DNA of 64,000 bases from an uncultured Micrococcales bacterium. GTDB lineage: Bacteria; Actinomycetota; Actinomycetes; Actinomycetales; Microbacteriaceae. Shown here piece after piece: positions 27,501-36,812 of the stretch. The notes under the pieces were generated by a model, which ran no database searches, was not told the origin of the DNA, and worked only from the letters and a program-made list of their open reading frames with translations. A program made the position numbers and the translations under genes. The stretch spans positions 22,113-86,112 of the forward strand of contig CAIVWH010000020.1 in assembly GCA_903909605.1 (NCBI GenBank). Reading direction: 5' to 3'. Position 1 is the stretch's first letter. Every line of letters begins with the position of its first letter.

Positions 27501-30500
27501 GGTGACGAACTGTACCGACGGAACTTCGGGCGGTCTCTACCTCAAAGCCAACTCGATGCGCGACCTCGCGGGCAACTACGCGGCGACCGTAAACGGAACG
27601 CGCACCATTACCGTCGACACGACTCGACCAACTGCATCATTCACAACCAAGCCGGGTTCATATCAGAACACCACCACAGCGCACTACGTTGTGACTTTCT
27701 CTGAGGCAGTCAGCGGCATGACCAGTGGCAAGCTCTCAGTGACAGGTACCAGCTGTTCGATTGCAAACTACGTTGCGACAAGCAGCACCGTTTATGAATT
27801 CGATGTCACCGGATGTGCCGATGCACAGTCGATCACCGTCACCCTTGCTGCGAACGCGGGCAGCGATGCGGCAGGCAATACAGGCCCCAGCTCGGCCGTG
27901 ACCGCGAGCACCACGATCGACCGCGTCGCACCAACCGCTTCGTTCACTACCAAGCCGAGCGCGACCACCAACGCAACCTCTTCGCACTACGTCGTTACTT
28001 TCAGCAAGGCAGTGTCTGGCGTGACTGCTTCGAGCTTCAACGTTAGCGGCACCGGATGTGCGATTGCTAACTTCACTGCCACGAGCAGCACCGTATATGC
28101 ATTTGACGTGACGAGCTGTGCAGACGGAACTACTAGCGTTGTCACCCTGCTTGCAAACAGCGCAACTGACACCGCGAGCAACACCGGCCCAGCTTCTGCA
28201 GTAACGGCGACCACCACCATTGATCGAAGCGCACCAACTGCTTCGTTCACGTCAAAGCCAAGTTCGCCGACCAACTTGTCAACGCTGCACTTCATCGTGA
28301 CTTTCTCGAAGGCTGTCACTGGAATGAGCGCGGCGAAGTTGTCTGTCACAGGCACTTCGTGTGCAATCAGCAACTTCACCGCGACTAGCACCACGGTTTA
28401 TGAGTTCGACGTAATTAGTTGTGCGAACGGTGTTACCGCTGTTGTCACTCTCGCTGCAAACGCCGGAACTGACAGCGCTTCAAACACTGGCCCTGCAACT
28501 GCAGTGAGCGTCAGCACGACAATCGATCGAACTTCAGCAACCGCGAGCTTCACCACGAAGCCAGGTGCGACTACCAACGCAACCACTTCGCACTACGCAG
28601 TCACATTCAACAAGGCAGTCACCGGCATTTCTGCCAGCAGCTTCTCGGTGACCGGCACAGCTTGTTCGATCATCAACTTCACTGCAACCAGCAGCACGGT
28701 TTATGAATTCGATGTCAGCGGATGCGCCGATGCGCAATCGGTCACCGTCACACTTGCCGCCAACGCGGGTACCGATGCCGCCGGAAACTCCAGCCCTGCT
28801 GCTGCCGTGACTGCAACCACCACGATTGATCGAGTCGCACCGACCGTTTCGTTCACCACTAAGCCAGGCGCAACCACCAACGCATCGGTGTCGCACTATG
28901 TAGTCACCTACAGCAAGGCCGTAACCGGTCTGAGTGCCGCAAGCTTCAGCGTGAGTGGCACTGGATGTGCGATCTCTAACTTCTCAGCAACCAGCACAAC
29001 CGTTTATGGCTTTGACGTCAGCGGCTGCGCCGACGGCGTCACGGTAGTTGTAACCGTCTTGGCAAACGGCGCCACCGATGCCGCTGGCAATACCGGACCA
29101 GCCTCGCCGGTGACTGCAACCACCACGATCGACCGCACTGGCCCGACGGCCTCTTTCACCACCAAGCCTGTTTCGCCAACCAACGCGACCACACTTCACT
29201 ATGCCGTGACCTTCTCGAAGGCGGTCACTGGCATGAGCGCGGCCAGGTTGACCGTGACCGGCACCTCGTGTGCAATCACCAACTTCACCGCTACCAGCAC
29301 CACGGTTTATGAATTCGACGTAATCAACTGCGCCAACGGTGCCTCAGTTGTTGTCACGCTTGCCGCAAACGCAGGAACCGACTCGGCCTCAAACACCGGC
29401 CCAAGCGCCGCAATCACTGCCAGCACCACGATCGACCGCTCTGCGGCAAACGCAACTTTCACTACGAAGCCAACTTCGCGAACCAACGCAACCACACTGC
29501 AATATGTGGTGACCTTCAACAAGGCAGTCACGGGCATCACTGCCGGCAGTTTCTCGGTGACCGGCACCGGATGTGCGATTGCTAACTTCACCGCAACAAG
29601 CTCAACGGTCTATGGCTTCGATGTCACCGGATGCAACGACGGCGTCAGCGCAGTGGTCACACTCGCCGCAAACTCAGGCACCGACGCGGCAGGCAACTTG
29701 AGCCCGACCGCCGCGGTGACTGCAACCACCGCAGTCGACCGCACTGCACCATCGGTCGGCTCGTTTACCACCGCCCTGAGCGCACGCACCAACGCAACCA
29801 CACTTACTTATTCATTGGTGTTCTCAGAGCCTTTGGCTGCGGGCACCCTCATCGGCACTGACTTCGTGGTTGGCAACTGCGCGAGCACGCCATCGGTTAG
29901 CACAAGCGACAACCAGACTTTCTCGATCTCTCTCGCCGGCTGCGCAGCAGGCACCGTAACCCTCAAGCTCTCGGCGGGCACCGTCACCGACATCGCGGGC
30001 AACGGCGGCCCGGCAGCAGCAAGCGCAACCATTAGCCTGACCGTCGACTTCGGCGTGCCAGTTGCCTCGTGGGGCAGTGCTCCAACCAGCCCGACCAACA
30101 CCGACAGCACCTGGCAGCTGAACTTCAGCAAGCAGGTCACCGGTTTCACCGCCAGCGACCTGGTCAATGCCGGCACCGCGCAGAACTGTGTGTTCAGCAT
30201 CACGGCAATCACCGCCGGATGGCAGTACTCGGTCACGGTCAGCGGCTGCACTGACGGCACTCTCATCCCAGAAATTTCGGACAACTCGGTGACTGACCTC
30301 GCCGGCAACGTTGGCCCAGCCCTGAACCCACAGAGCGCTCGCCAGGCAACAGGCATCGTCATCGACCTGACTGCGCCGATTGCAAGCTGGAGCACCACGC
30401 CTCCGTCACGCTCGCACGGCACCCTTACCTATGTATTGCACTTCAACGAAGCGATCACCACCGCTGCTGGCAACGCCGGTGCGCTTGGCAACGATGACTT

Positions 30501-33500
30501 TGTCTTTAGCGGCAGTGCCATCGGTTGCCAGATTTCGATCACTCCGATTGCGAGCACCAATGACTACACGATCGCGTTGACTTCGTGCGGCGACGGATCG
30601 CTCACGCTTCAGCTGCTCGACAACGCGGTGACCGACATCGTTGGCAACAGCGGACAGCTCGGAATCTTCTCAAGCACCACAATCGACAACACTCCGCCAC
30701 ACCTGAACTCGATTTCGACTTCAGCAACTTCGCCAAGCAACGCGACCTTTGTCACTTTCGCAATCACTTTCAGCGAGAGTGTCACCGGTCTGATGGCAAA
30801 CAGCGGTGACTTCACCATCAACACATCGGCAAGTTCAACTTCGTGCTCGTTTGGAACTCTCTCGGGCAGTGGTGCGAGCTATAGCCTGCGACTAAACAAC
30901 TGCGGCGATGGAGAAACCGTCAGCATCACCGTGAAGGCTGGCGCAGTCAACGACCTCGCCGGCAACGCGCTCGTCACGCCAATGACATCTAACTCGGTCA
31001 CCTTCGACCGCACTGCTGCGGGCGTGACCTACACGGTTCCAGGCACTGCGAGCACGACAGGTGTTGTGACTATCGTCGCCACATTCAGCGAACCGGTCAC
31101 CGGCGTCACGTCATCGGTGTTCAGACAAATCGGCTCGGCGACCACCGGAGCAATCACTGTCACTGCGATCAGCTCGACGGTTTATAACCTGACCGTCACC
31201 GCGGTCAGTTCGGGCACGGTTGCCTTCGTTTTGGATGGCCCGGTCTACGACGCCGCGCAGAACTCTTCGCCTGAAATGGGAATCTCGGCAACCTCGAGCG
31301 CAGCGAGCGTCACCCTCGCCGGCCTGACCGCGAGCTTCACGACCAACCCGAACCCGCTGGTTCGCGTCAACCCGAGCTATGTGATCACCTTCTCTCGCCC
31401 GGTTACCGGCCTGACCGCCAGCGACTTCGATGTCACCGCTGCTACCCACTGCTCTGTTGCTGTCGTGGCCACTTCGACCACTGTCTATACGGTCAACACC
31501 TCTAACTGTGGCGACGGCCTGACCCAGCTAACCCTTCGTTCGAACACCGTGGTCGACAGCGACAACAACCCGAACATCACCATTTATGCGGGCCTCGTGA
31601 CCATCGACAAGACCGCCCCAACTGCAACAATCACGCTGCGCGCCGGCTCACTCATTACCGGCAACCACGTCTTCGATGTGGTCTTCAGCGAGCCGGTCTT
31701 CGGCCTTACCTCGCAAGACTTCACCGTGCCTCTGAGTGCAACTGCCAACGGATGCACGATCACCGGCCCTAACGGAACCGGCACTACTTATACGGTCAAC
31801 ATGACCGGCTGCCAGAACGGAACCTTCGGCCTCGCGCTGGTCTCTGGCTCGATTGCCGATGAAGCCGGAAACGTTGGCCCAGCGTCGTTGACCTCAAGTG
31901 CGATTGCCACCCAGGCTAAGCCTGAGCCCTCGGCGACTGCAGTTGTCGGAACCGTACCGACCACCCTCATAGCAGTAGCGCCATCCACGATCTTCTCGAT
32001 TATCGACAACACCACTCAGCAGGCACTTCTCTCGGCGAAGATTGTCGTTCCACCGCAGGGTGCTGGTTCGGTTGTTGTTGAGACTTCGCTCACTCAACTC
32101 GCACCTACCGACGCAATCTCGATTTCGGCAGACCAAACGGTTGCCGTTGGCGATCAGCTCTCGGTGCGAGTCGAGGCATCGTCGGCAATCGCGCAAGACA
32201 TGGATGCCGTCGGCTTCTTGATGCTCAACGGAAACTGGGAGTACCTCGGTCGCCAGGCGTTCACCGGCAGTTGGGTTTCGTCGTCGCCAATGGTCTTTGG
32301 CGAGGCCGGAACCTACACACTGAAGATTGTTCTCGTTCCGAAAAACACCGTGGTCAACTTCCATGTGATTCAGGCCGCGTTGAGCGCGAATCTTTATGAC
32401 CACATAATTCCAAACCTGATCAAGCCAAAGAGTCTAAACATTCTTGGTTTCAAGTCGGCTTCAATCACGGATGCACAAACCAACGTTGGTTCGCAGCAGA
32501 TCACGATCAACATCACCGCGCAACTAAACCCTGGTCAGACTGCACCGGTATTGGTGACTCCGGCTCCACCTGCTGCTCCGGCTCCGGCTGTCACCCCGAC
32601 TCCGACGCCAACACCAACTCCAACACCTACTCCAACCCCAACTCCGTCGCGCACGCCTACTCCAACCCCGACTCCAAGTCGCACTCCGAGTGCTACGCCG
32701 ACTCCAACCCCTTCGGCTAGCCGCACTCCTTCGGCAACCGCGACCCCAACGCCTACTCCTGTTGCGTCGGCCACTCCGACTCCAACTCCGAGCGCTTCGG
32801 CAAGCTCCGCTCCGAGTGCCTCGCCTTCACAGACTGCAGTGATTGCGGCACCTCAGCCGACCACTCCGCCTGCTCCGGCAGCTGTGCTTGAGCCGATCGC
32901 CCTACCTTCTATTCAGCCTGGTGCCCCGGTTGCTAACCCAGCCATCGGTGCGACCGGTGACGACAACGCACCACCTGCTGCCTTTGATCCGCTAGCCAGC
33001 TCGGCCGGTGTCGTTGCCGCAACCCAGACCGCAACCCAGACGGTTGCCGTGGTCTCGACCGTGGCCGCCGCCGCTGGTGCTGCTGCCGCGGCAGCCGCAG
33101 CGGGAGCCGCCGCAGGTGCTGCAGCCGGAGCCGCCGCTGGCGCTGCCGGTGGAGCAGCAGCTTCGGGCGCTAGTGCAGGCGGCGCGGCCCCACGCACTTC
33201 AAGTTCAGGCGCGTCAGGCGGCAGCTCAGGCGGTTCGGGCTCAGGCTCGGGCGGCGGCTCGAACAATAACTCGGGCGGCGGCAACATCCAAACACTTGAT
33301 GTTGATCACGACGACTACGAGGTCGAGGGCGAACACTTCGGCGACCGACTTCGCATTTGGCGTCGCCGCTGGATGCGCCTGCTTGACCGACCAAGCCACG
33401 CGGCAACCGTCGGCCTCTCACGCATCTCGCCGGTCGCATCCAAGATCGTGAACGACGGCGCATACCTGCGTGCAATCTTCGGCACGCTCTCGATCGTCCT

Positions 33501-34491
33501 TCCGGTTATCGGTCTGCTGCTCGGCGCAACCGGTGTCTCGCAGATCACCGACAAGCTGCTGATGCCAAGCTGGCAGCTCATGCTTCTTATTGGCGTGCTC
33601 GGCGTATTCGATGCCCTCACCGGTGCGGTCGCGACAATCACATTCGCAATCGGTGCACTCGCAACTCACGGCGTGCACGACGCCAACGAGGTTCGCCTGC
33701 TTCTCGGTGTGATGCTCGTCGGCTTCGCGCCTGGCCTGCTCGCAACTGCGTTCCGCAAGATTCGCAAGGAAGCCCACTGGAACATCAGCTACTGGTGGGA
33801 TCGCATCGTCGACCTCGCGGTTGTTACGTTCCTCGCCGGCTGGACCATGTCGAGCGTAGTCTCGACCCTGCCTGCACTCGCCGGCCTCACCCTGCCAGCA
33901 GCGAACCACGTCACCGACTTCGCACTCGCAGCCGCAGCCGCGATGATCATTCGAATCATCATCGAAGAATTCGCATCGCGCTTCTACCCAGCGCGCCTGA
34001 ACTACATCAACCCAACCGAAGTTGCGCAGCCGCACACGCTGCAGAAATACATCGCACTCGCGATTCGCCTCGGCCTGTTCATCTTCGTTTCGGCAGCGCT
34101 TATGGGCGACACCTGGCAGACCTGGGTCGGCTCGTTCCTGTTCATCTTGCCGACACTTCTCGGATGGTATTCAGACCGTCTGCCTAACTTCCCTGCGCTG
34201 TGGAAGTGGTTGCCTGGCGGCATTCCAGGTTTGGCGTTGAGCTTGGTCATCGCATCGACAACGACCGCGCTCGTCGGAAGTTGGTTGGGCGCGAGCCCAG
34301 AGTTGGCTCAGTGGTCTTTCGTACTTCTGCCAATTCCGCTGCTTGTGCTGAGCATCCTAGGTTTGTTCGGTCGCCACGGCGCTGACCCAGACGAAGACAA
34401 GCCTCTGAAAACCGAGAAGTGGCGCTGGATCTACCGCATCGGCGGAATCGTCATGTTGTTCGTAACCCTGCGCCTCGCCGGCATTCTTTAG
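24526..34491 (+). CDS. Giant (3321-aa) secreted adhesin-like protein with glycine-rich, lectin-like and tandem Ig-like repeats and polytopic membrane anchor
   Basis: The signal peptide is about 1-50 (long basic start, then a hydrophobic core ending APAAQAAAAQ). Domains in order: a Gly-rich domain about 65-315 resembling the ALK/LTK glycine-rich family (RLVVAGGGGGG, VYVGGAG); Ig-like modules; a cadherin-like module (about 529-655); a C-type-lectin-like domain (about 658-793, with SGEPN and WDD); two Ig-like modules; seven 101-aa repeats (1031-1737), each with two Cys; degenerate Ig-like modules to about 2463; a juxtamembrane domain; a Pro/Thr linker (about 2682-2768); an Ala/Gly-rich hydrophobic stretch; a basic RIWRRRW loop; and about nine membrane helices. 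The C-terminal third is homologous to the protein at 2-6766. No sortase motif. Likely attachment to particles, algae or other cells (inference). The membrane domain might also be a channel or translocator. Confidence 0.88.
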   Translation: MTKWRKRLRKFALTNTKGSSSASMFLVAMLVFALSVFGIQGINAPAAQAAAAQCPADSTYVTYTYSSPNCTATFAYSNTYQTWTVPAGVTSATFSIKGAQGGSGVGAANAGGAGAAVTGTLATTPGQSLYVYVGGAGSNGSGSTAPIPGGFNGGGRGMYWGGSAGGGGGGGASDIRTTVGDYTTRLVVAGGGGGGTGYSGGGNGGAAGNPSAPNATSGGYTSTGATQSGPVAASGYSTASSLGQGSDTNFGVCSLGSSTTGCPAGGGGGGYYGGGAGVTVGAGGSSWYDSTKVSSAAYGTSNNTGNGVVTITYIAGPTVSTFNATNATATNNGYISGTTLTYTINWTMPVTGFTASAITLSGTSGGSGTWSKSLTGSGAGPYTLTVSNSSALQGTVIVSLDSSQVRDSNNNPGVGGTYTNTTTIDTIAPTISAINFSSGSAFQTAQQVSVTFSEAVLGVNANTITLGGTAGSNGTWSKSLTSGSGAGPYVFSIDNPAAINGTITAQVAANAITDLALNNNVAASSTITQTQTMQPGVSLGTLPTFGAGTITLLPNANIYDRTSAANGTLAGLRVSITANYVAGDSMTFTNNNSTTFGTIQTATSASGVLTLTYSGSLPTIPQWQAALRAVKFATSTAGSARTIQVILKPTDGFLYDTMHFYQYINNQYSDGNLAITDAATRSYMGMTGYLVTVRSAAEQTFVYSTIQGGNKGTWLGASDNASATNWKWVVGPDNGVQFSTGATAYGGAYTNWLSGEPNGSAHYILMTTNGGWDDCTACTSGVYSAVGYTVEFGDQVTGDSKATAVLQATGTLAIDASTPVFVFATPSGSSTSNINTFTITATTGTIDCSTVGTTNGDDFTFTNISSISVAQTSSTVCTITANSAIAGGGSGTITLAKAGTYSVLGQNGIAGTQAVTTVSISVSIPDVTPPVLTWTNEANSYLNASTNSTGATFAFTLSEAVQAFTNSAFGFTGTLSCTLGTPSGSGTSWSITVTNCTDGTSGGLYLKANSMRDLAGNYAATVNGTRTITVDTTRPTASFTTKPGSYQNTTTAHYVVTFSEAVSGMTSGKLSVTGTSCSIANYVATSSTVYEFDVTGCADAQSITVTLAANAGSDAAGNTGPSSAVTASTTIDRVAPTASFTTKPSATTNATSSHYVVTFSKAVSGVTASSFNVSGTGCAIANFTATSSTVYAFDVTSCADGTTSVVTLLANSATDTASNTGPASAVTATTTIDRSAPTASFTSKPSSPTNLSTLHFIVTFSKAVTGMSAAKLSVTGTSCAISNFTATSTTVYEFDVISCANGVTAVVTLAANAGTDSASNTGPATAVSVSTTIDRTSATASFTTKPGATTNATTSHYAVTFNKAVTGISASSFSVTGTACSIINFTATSSTVYEFDVSGCADAQSVTVTLAANAGTDAAGNSSPAAAVTATTTIDRVAPTVSFTTKPGATTNASVSHYVVTYSKAVTGLSAASFSVSGTGCAISNFSATSTTVYGFDVSGCADGVTVVVTVLANGATDAAGNTGPASPVTATTTIDRTGPTASFTTKPVSPTNATTLHYAVTFSKAVTGMSAARLTVTGTSCAITNFTATSTTVYEFDVINCANGASVVVTLAANAGTDSASNTGPSAAITASTTIDRSAANATFTTKPTSRTNATTLQYVVTFNKAVTGITAGSFSVTGTGCAIANFTATSSTVYGFDVTGCNDGVSAVVTLAANSGTDAAGNLSPTAAVTATTAVDRTAPSVGSFTTALSARTNATTLTYSLVFSEPLAAGTLIGTDFVVGNCASTPSVSTSDNQTFSISLAGCAAGTVTLKLSAGTVTDIAGNGGPAAASATISLTVDFGVPVASWGSAPTSPTNTDSTWQLNFSKQVTGFTASDLVNAGTAQNCVFSITAITAGWQYSVTVSGCTDGTLIPEISDNSVTDLAGNVGPALNPQSARQATGIVIDLTAPIASWSTTPPSRSHGTLTYVLHFNEAITTAAGNAGALGNDDFVFSGSAIGCQISITPIASTNDYTIALTSCGDGSLTLQLLDNAVTDIVGNSGQLGIFSSTTIDNTPPHLNSISTSATSPSNATFVTFAITFSESVTGLMANSGDFTINTSASSTSCSFGTLSGSGASYSLRLNNCGDGETVSITVKAGAVNDLAGNALVTPMTSNSVTFDRTAAGVTYTVPGTASTTGVVTIVATFSEPVTGVTSSVFRQIGSATTGAITVTAISSTVYNLTVTAVSSGTVAFVLDGPVYDAAQNSSPEMGISATSSAASVTLAGLTASFTTNPNPLVRVNPSYVITFSRPVTGLTASDFDVTAATHCSVAVVATSTTVYTVNTSNCGDGLTQLTLRSNTVVDSDNNPNITIYAGLVTIDKTAPTATITLRAGSLITGNHVFDVVFSEPVFGLTSQDFTVPLSATANGCTITGPNGTGTTYTVNMTGCQNGTFGLALVSGSIADEAGNVGPASLTSSAIATQAKPEPSATAVVGTVPTTLIAVAPSTIFSIIDNTTQQALLSAKIVVPPQGAGSVVVETSLTQLAPTDAISISADQTVAVGDQLSVRVEASSAIAQDMDAVGFLMLNGNWEYLGRQAFTGSWVSSSPMVFGEAGTYTLKIVLVPKNTVVNFHVIQAALSANLYDHIIPNLIKPKSLNILGFKSASITDAQTNVGSQQITINITAQLNPGQTAPVLVTPAPPAAPAPAVTPTPTPTPTPTPTPTPTPSRTPTPTPTPSRTPSATPTPTPSASRTPSATATPTPTPVASATPTPTPSASASSAPSASPSQTAVIAAPQPTTPPAPAAVLEPIALPSIQPGAPVANPAIGATGDDNAPPAAFDPLASSAGVVAATQTATQTVAVVSTVAAAAGAAAAAAAAGAAAGAAAGAAAGAAGGAAASGASAGGAAPRTSSSGASGGSSGGSGSGSGGGSNNNSGGGNIQTLDVDHDDYEVEGEHFGDRLRIWRRRWMRLLDRPSHAATVGLSRISPVASKIVNDGAYLRAIFGTLSIVLPVIGLLLGATGVSQITDKLLMPSWQLMLLIGVLGVFDALTGAVATITFAIGALATHGVHDANEVRLLLGVMLVGFAPGLLATAFRKIRKEAHWNISYWWDRIVDLAVVTFLAGWTMSSVVSTLPALAGLTLPAANHVTDFALAAAAAMIIRIIIEEFASRFYPARLNYINPTEVAQPHTLQKYIALAIRLGLFIFVSAALMGDTWQTWVGSFLFILPTLLGWYSDRLPNFPALWKWLPGGIPGLALSLVIASTTTALVGSWLGASPELAQWSFVLLPIPLLVLSILGLFGRHGADPDEDKPLKTEKWRWIYRIGGIVMLFVTLRLAGIL
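27616..29736 (+). repeat. Seven in-register 303-bp tandem repeats (101 codons each)
   Basis: The (V/I)D anchor codon recurs at 27616, 27919, 28222, 28525, 28828, 29131, 29434 and 29737, exactly 303 bp apart with no indels. Units 1-3 and 4-6 correspond pairwise: CADAQS in units 1 and 4; SGTGCAI in 2 and 5; GMSAA and CANG in 3 and 6. This points to duplication of a 909-bp block. Confidence 0.9.
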
Positions 34492-34536
34492 GCCAGCGGG
34501 TAGTCTGGCTGTGTAACCCACTGAGGAGATCAGCCA

Positions 34537-35133
34537 ATGCGCAAATTTCTGGCAATTGCCGCCGCTGCAGCAGCAGTAATCGGCATCACCACCGCAACCG
34601 TCGCTCCGGCCCAGGCCGCATCGACCCCAACCATTCTCACTGTGAGCAACAAGAACCCATTGCCAGCAGGCGGTCAGAACGAAATTCTTACCGGCACCAA
34701 CCTGAACTTGGTCACCGCAGTAATCGTCGACAAGACCGCGGCCCAGATTGTTAGCCAAACCGCAACCAAACTGGTCTTCATCATTCCTGCTCACGCAGCT
34801 GGTCGCGTCGGTTTCACTCTCTATTACAGCGGCAAGAAGCTCGCCTACCCAGACAGCCTGGTTTACAAGGCCGGCCCAACCCGCGCACTAGCACCACTTC
34901 CTTACATCCCAGACACTCTGAAGGTCGGCGCGAGCTTCTCGATGGTTCCAGGAGACCCGAAGTGGGCAACCAGCGTGCTTAGCCTTACGCCGCTGACTTG
35001 CAGCGTTGACAGCGCCTTGACCGTGAAGGGCCTAAAGAAGGGCACCTGCCAGCTGCAGATCAGCATCGTTCTCGACACCATGGACCCGACATACCGTGGC
35101 CGCGACGCGATGTATGACCTGACCGTCAACTAA
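34537..35133 (+). CDS. Small secreted protein with IPT/TIG-like domain
   Basis: 198 aa with a clear signal peptide (MRKFLAIAAAAAAVIGITTA, cleavage after APAQA) and a GAGGAG ribosome site. Residues about 32-110 look like one IPT/TIG immunoglobulin-like domain: NPLPAGGQNEILTGTNL, then KLVFIIPAHAAGRVGFTLYY. The PAHAAG turn is shared with the two beta-propeller proteins at 45.8-50 kb. The C-terminal half, with two Cys (LTCSVD, GTCQL) that may form a disulfide, is unassigned. It starts 45 bp after the giant gene and is closed by a strong terminator, so it is probably co-transcribed with the giant gene. Role unknown; surface accessory protein is inference. Confidence 0.8.
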   Translation: MRKFLAIAAAAAAVIGITTATVAPAQAASTPTILTVSNKNPLPAGGQNEILTGTNLNLVTAVIVDKTAAQIVSQTATKLVFIIPAHAAGRVGFTLYYSGKKLAYPDSLVYKAGPTRALAPLPYIPDTLKVGASFSMVPGDPKWATSVLSLTPLTCSVDSALTVKGLKKGTCQLQISIVLDTMDPTYRGRDAMYDLTVN

Positions 35134-35152
35134 TTACCCAGTTTCAAGGATG

Positions 35153-35180
35153 ACCCGCCGGCCCAGCTGGCGGGTTTTTC
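35153..35180 (+). terminator. Rho-independent terminator
   Basis: ACCCGCCGGC (35153-35162) pairs with GCTGGCGGGT (35166-35175, one G-U), followed by TTTTC. It closes the giant gene-small secreted gene unit. Confidence 0.88.
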
Positions 35181-35223
35181 CGTTTCCGTAATAAAAGCGT
35201 GGCTTCCCCGTATACCTAGATAT

Positions 35224-35241
35224 CTGCCAATATTGGGGCAG
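35224..35241. promoter_or_regulatory. Palindrome upstream of the membrane-tethered sigma factor
   Basis: CTGCCAATATTGGGGCAG contains the perfect 10-bp palindrome CCAATATTGG. It lies about 45 bp before the start codon, between a likely -10 (TATACC or TAGATA) and the ribosome site. Candidate operator or leader structure. Confidence 0.35.
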
Positions 35242-35285
35242 AGGGCGTTTGTTAGCCCATCCCAGCGCAATCGAAAGGTGAAACC

Positions 35286-36710
35286 ATGGCCAAGCCAAAG
35301 CGTCACCTTCGCGCAGTCGGCGACAATCTGAACGCCGCCGAGATTCGCCCGGATGAGGTCAGCCTCGACACCACAGTTTTTAACGCGATTCCAGAAGACG
35401 ACGAACTCGACGCCATGCTCGACGAAGTCAGCGACGAAGAGTTCGGCCAGGTCGAACTAAAAGACGCAAAGCCGGTCAAGCTCAAGGAGTGGAAGGCCGA
35501 AGAGTTCGCGAGCATTTACATTCGCTTCCGCCCGCACCTCGAGCGTCACGCGCGAAAGTTCTTGACCAACCGTTCGCAGATCGACGAAGTCGTTCAAGAC
35601 GCATTCCTCTACCTCATGGTTTCGCTTCCTGAACTCGACAGCGAGATCGGCGTGCTTCGCTTCCTTAAGTGGAAGGTCAAGAATCTCTGCATCGATGTTT
35701 ATCGTGCACAGGGTCGCGCATACGTCAACAACATCGACGACATCGCAGAACCAGCATCACTCGATGCCGAAGTTGGTTCGCACCTCGAGCAGGCCGACGA
35801 TGCAGCAATCGTGAAACTCGCGATGTCAAAACTCAATCCACGCCACCGCGAAGTTTTGGTCGCATCGATCTACGAAGAAAAGTCGACCGCAGAAATTGCA
35901 GCGCAGGTTGGCCTCAGCGAAAACGCAACGCTGCAGCTTCTCTACCGCGCTCGCGGTGCATTCAAGAAGGCGCTGCTCGGCGATGTCGACACCGATGGAA
36001 TGTCGATGGCCGCAATTCTTTCAGTCGCCGCTCGCAAGGCTGGCGAAGAAGCAAAGAAGTATGGCGTGCAGGCGATGGTGTTGGTTTTGTTCCTCGCCCT
36101 CGGCGTTGGTGCACTGTTTAACTTCAACCGCGGTTCGCAGGCGCACACCGTTGCATCGCAAACTCAGCAAACCACCAAGCCGGTTGTTCCAAGCACTTCG
36201 CAGCCTGACGGCAATGTCACTGCAAACAAACCCGCGGCGAACGGCACCGTAACCGCGAACACTGCGGCCAAGGTTGTCAAAGAGGTTCCTCAGGTTGAAG
36301 ACTTCTACCAGCTCAACCCAATCAAGGCGGCTACCGCCTCGACTATCGCCAGCGCCAACTCGCGCACCGACATCACGGTCTACCGCTCGAGCAAGACCGA
36401 TGCCACCCAATACGCCATCCAGGGCGAGGATGGCCTAACCGCCAGCTTCAGTTTCGTGAACGGCACCATCACAAACCTGATCTTCCGCGTGAACGCCGAT
36501 GGCATTGCCTACAGTGCCTTTGGCATGAACATCCAGGTTCAAAGCCTCGGGGCCGGCCAGTTCGCCGTCGTGGGCACCATGAGCGACCTGATCGACCTGA
36601 ACAACCTGGTTTACACGGGCAATGCGCTCTCAAAGGCCTCATTTGCCCTGAATATGACCCTCACCGATGGCGCCAGCACAGGCAACCTGATCCTTCAGGC
36701 CAGCAACTAG
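35286..36710 (+). CDS. ECF-type sigma factor fused to a transmembrane segment and extracytoplasmic domain
   Basis: 474 aa. An acidic N-terminal extension (1-70) is followed by sigma region 2 (about 74-145: FRPHLERHARKFLTNRSQIDEVVQDAFLYLM, then FLKWKVKNLCIDVYR) and region 4 (about 172-230: LNPRHREVLVASIYEEKSTAEIAAQVGLSENATLQLLYRAR). A single hydrophobic helix (262-279, AMVLVLFLALGVGALFNF) then leads to a Thr/Pro/Gln linker and a beta-rich C-terminal domain of about 150 residues predicted outside. ECF sigma factors are normally soluble and about 200 aa; here a sensor part is joined to the sigma on one chain. Start chosen by GAAAGG 8 nt upstream. It lies between surface-protein genes, so regulation of envelope genes is a reasonable inference. 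Confidence 0.85.
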   Translation: MAKPKRHLRAVGDNLNAAEIRPDEVSLDTTVFNAIPEDDELDAMLDEVSDEEFGQVELKDAKPVKLKEWKAEEFASIYIRFRPHLERHARKFLTNRSQIDEVVQDAFLYLMVSLPELDSEIGVLRFLKWKVKNLCIDVYRAQGRAYVNNIDDIAEPASLDAEVGSHLEQADDAAIVKLAMSKLNPRHREVLVASIYEEKSTAEIAAQVGLSENATLQLLYRARGAFKKALLGDVDTDGMSMAAILSVAARKAGEEAKKYGVQAMVLVLFLALGVGALFNFNRGSQAHTVASQTQQTTKPVVPSTSQPDGNVTANKPAANGTVTANTAAKVVKEVPQVEDFYQLNPIKAATASTIASANSRTDITVYRSSKTDATQYAIQGEDGLTASFSFVNGTITNLIFRVNADGIAYSAFGMNIQVQSLGAGQFAVVGTMSDLIDLNNLVYTGNALSKASFALNMTLTDGASTGNLILQASN

Positions 36711-36812
36711 CCAAGGCGCCAAAACTGGGGTCAAAACCCCAAAATCTTTGAAAAAAGATCGCTCGAGACCGTAATAAACCGTCTGAAACCTCGTTACTAA
36801 AGGTATAAGCCC

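Noticed and set aside
32570..32830. Short-period repeats that could be taken for a CRISPR array
   Set aside because: They encode the Pro/Thr/Ser linker, have no unique spacers, and match the linker at 4905-5140.
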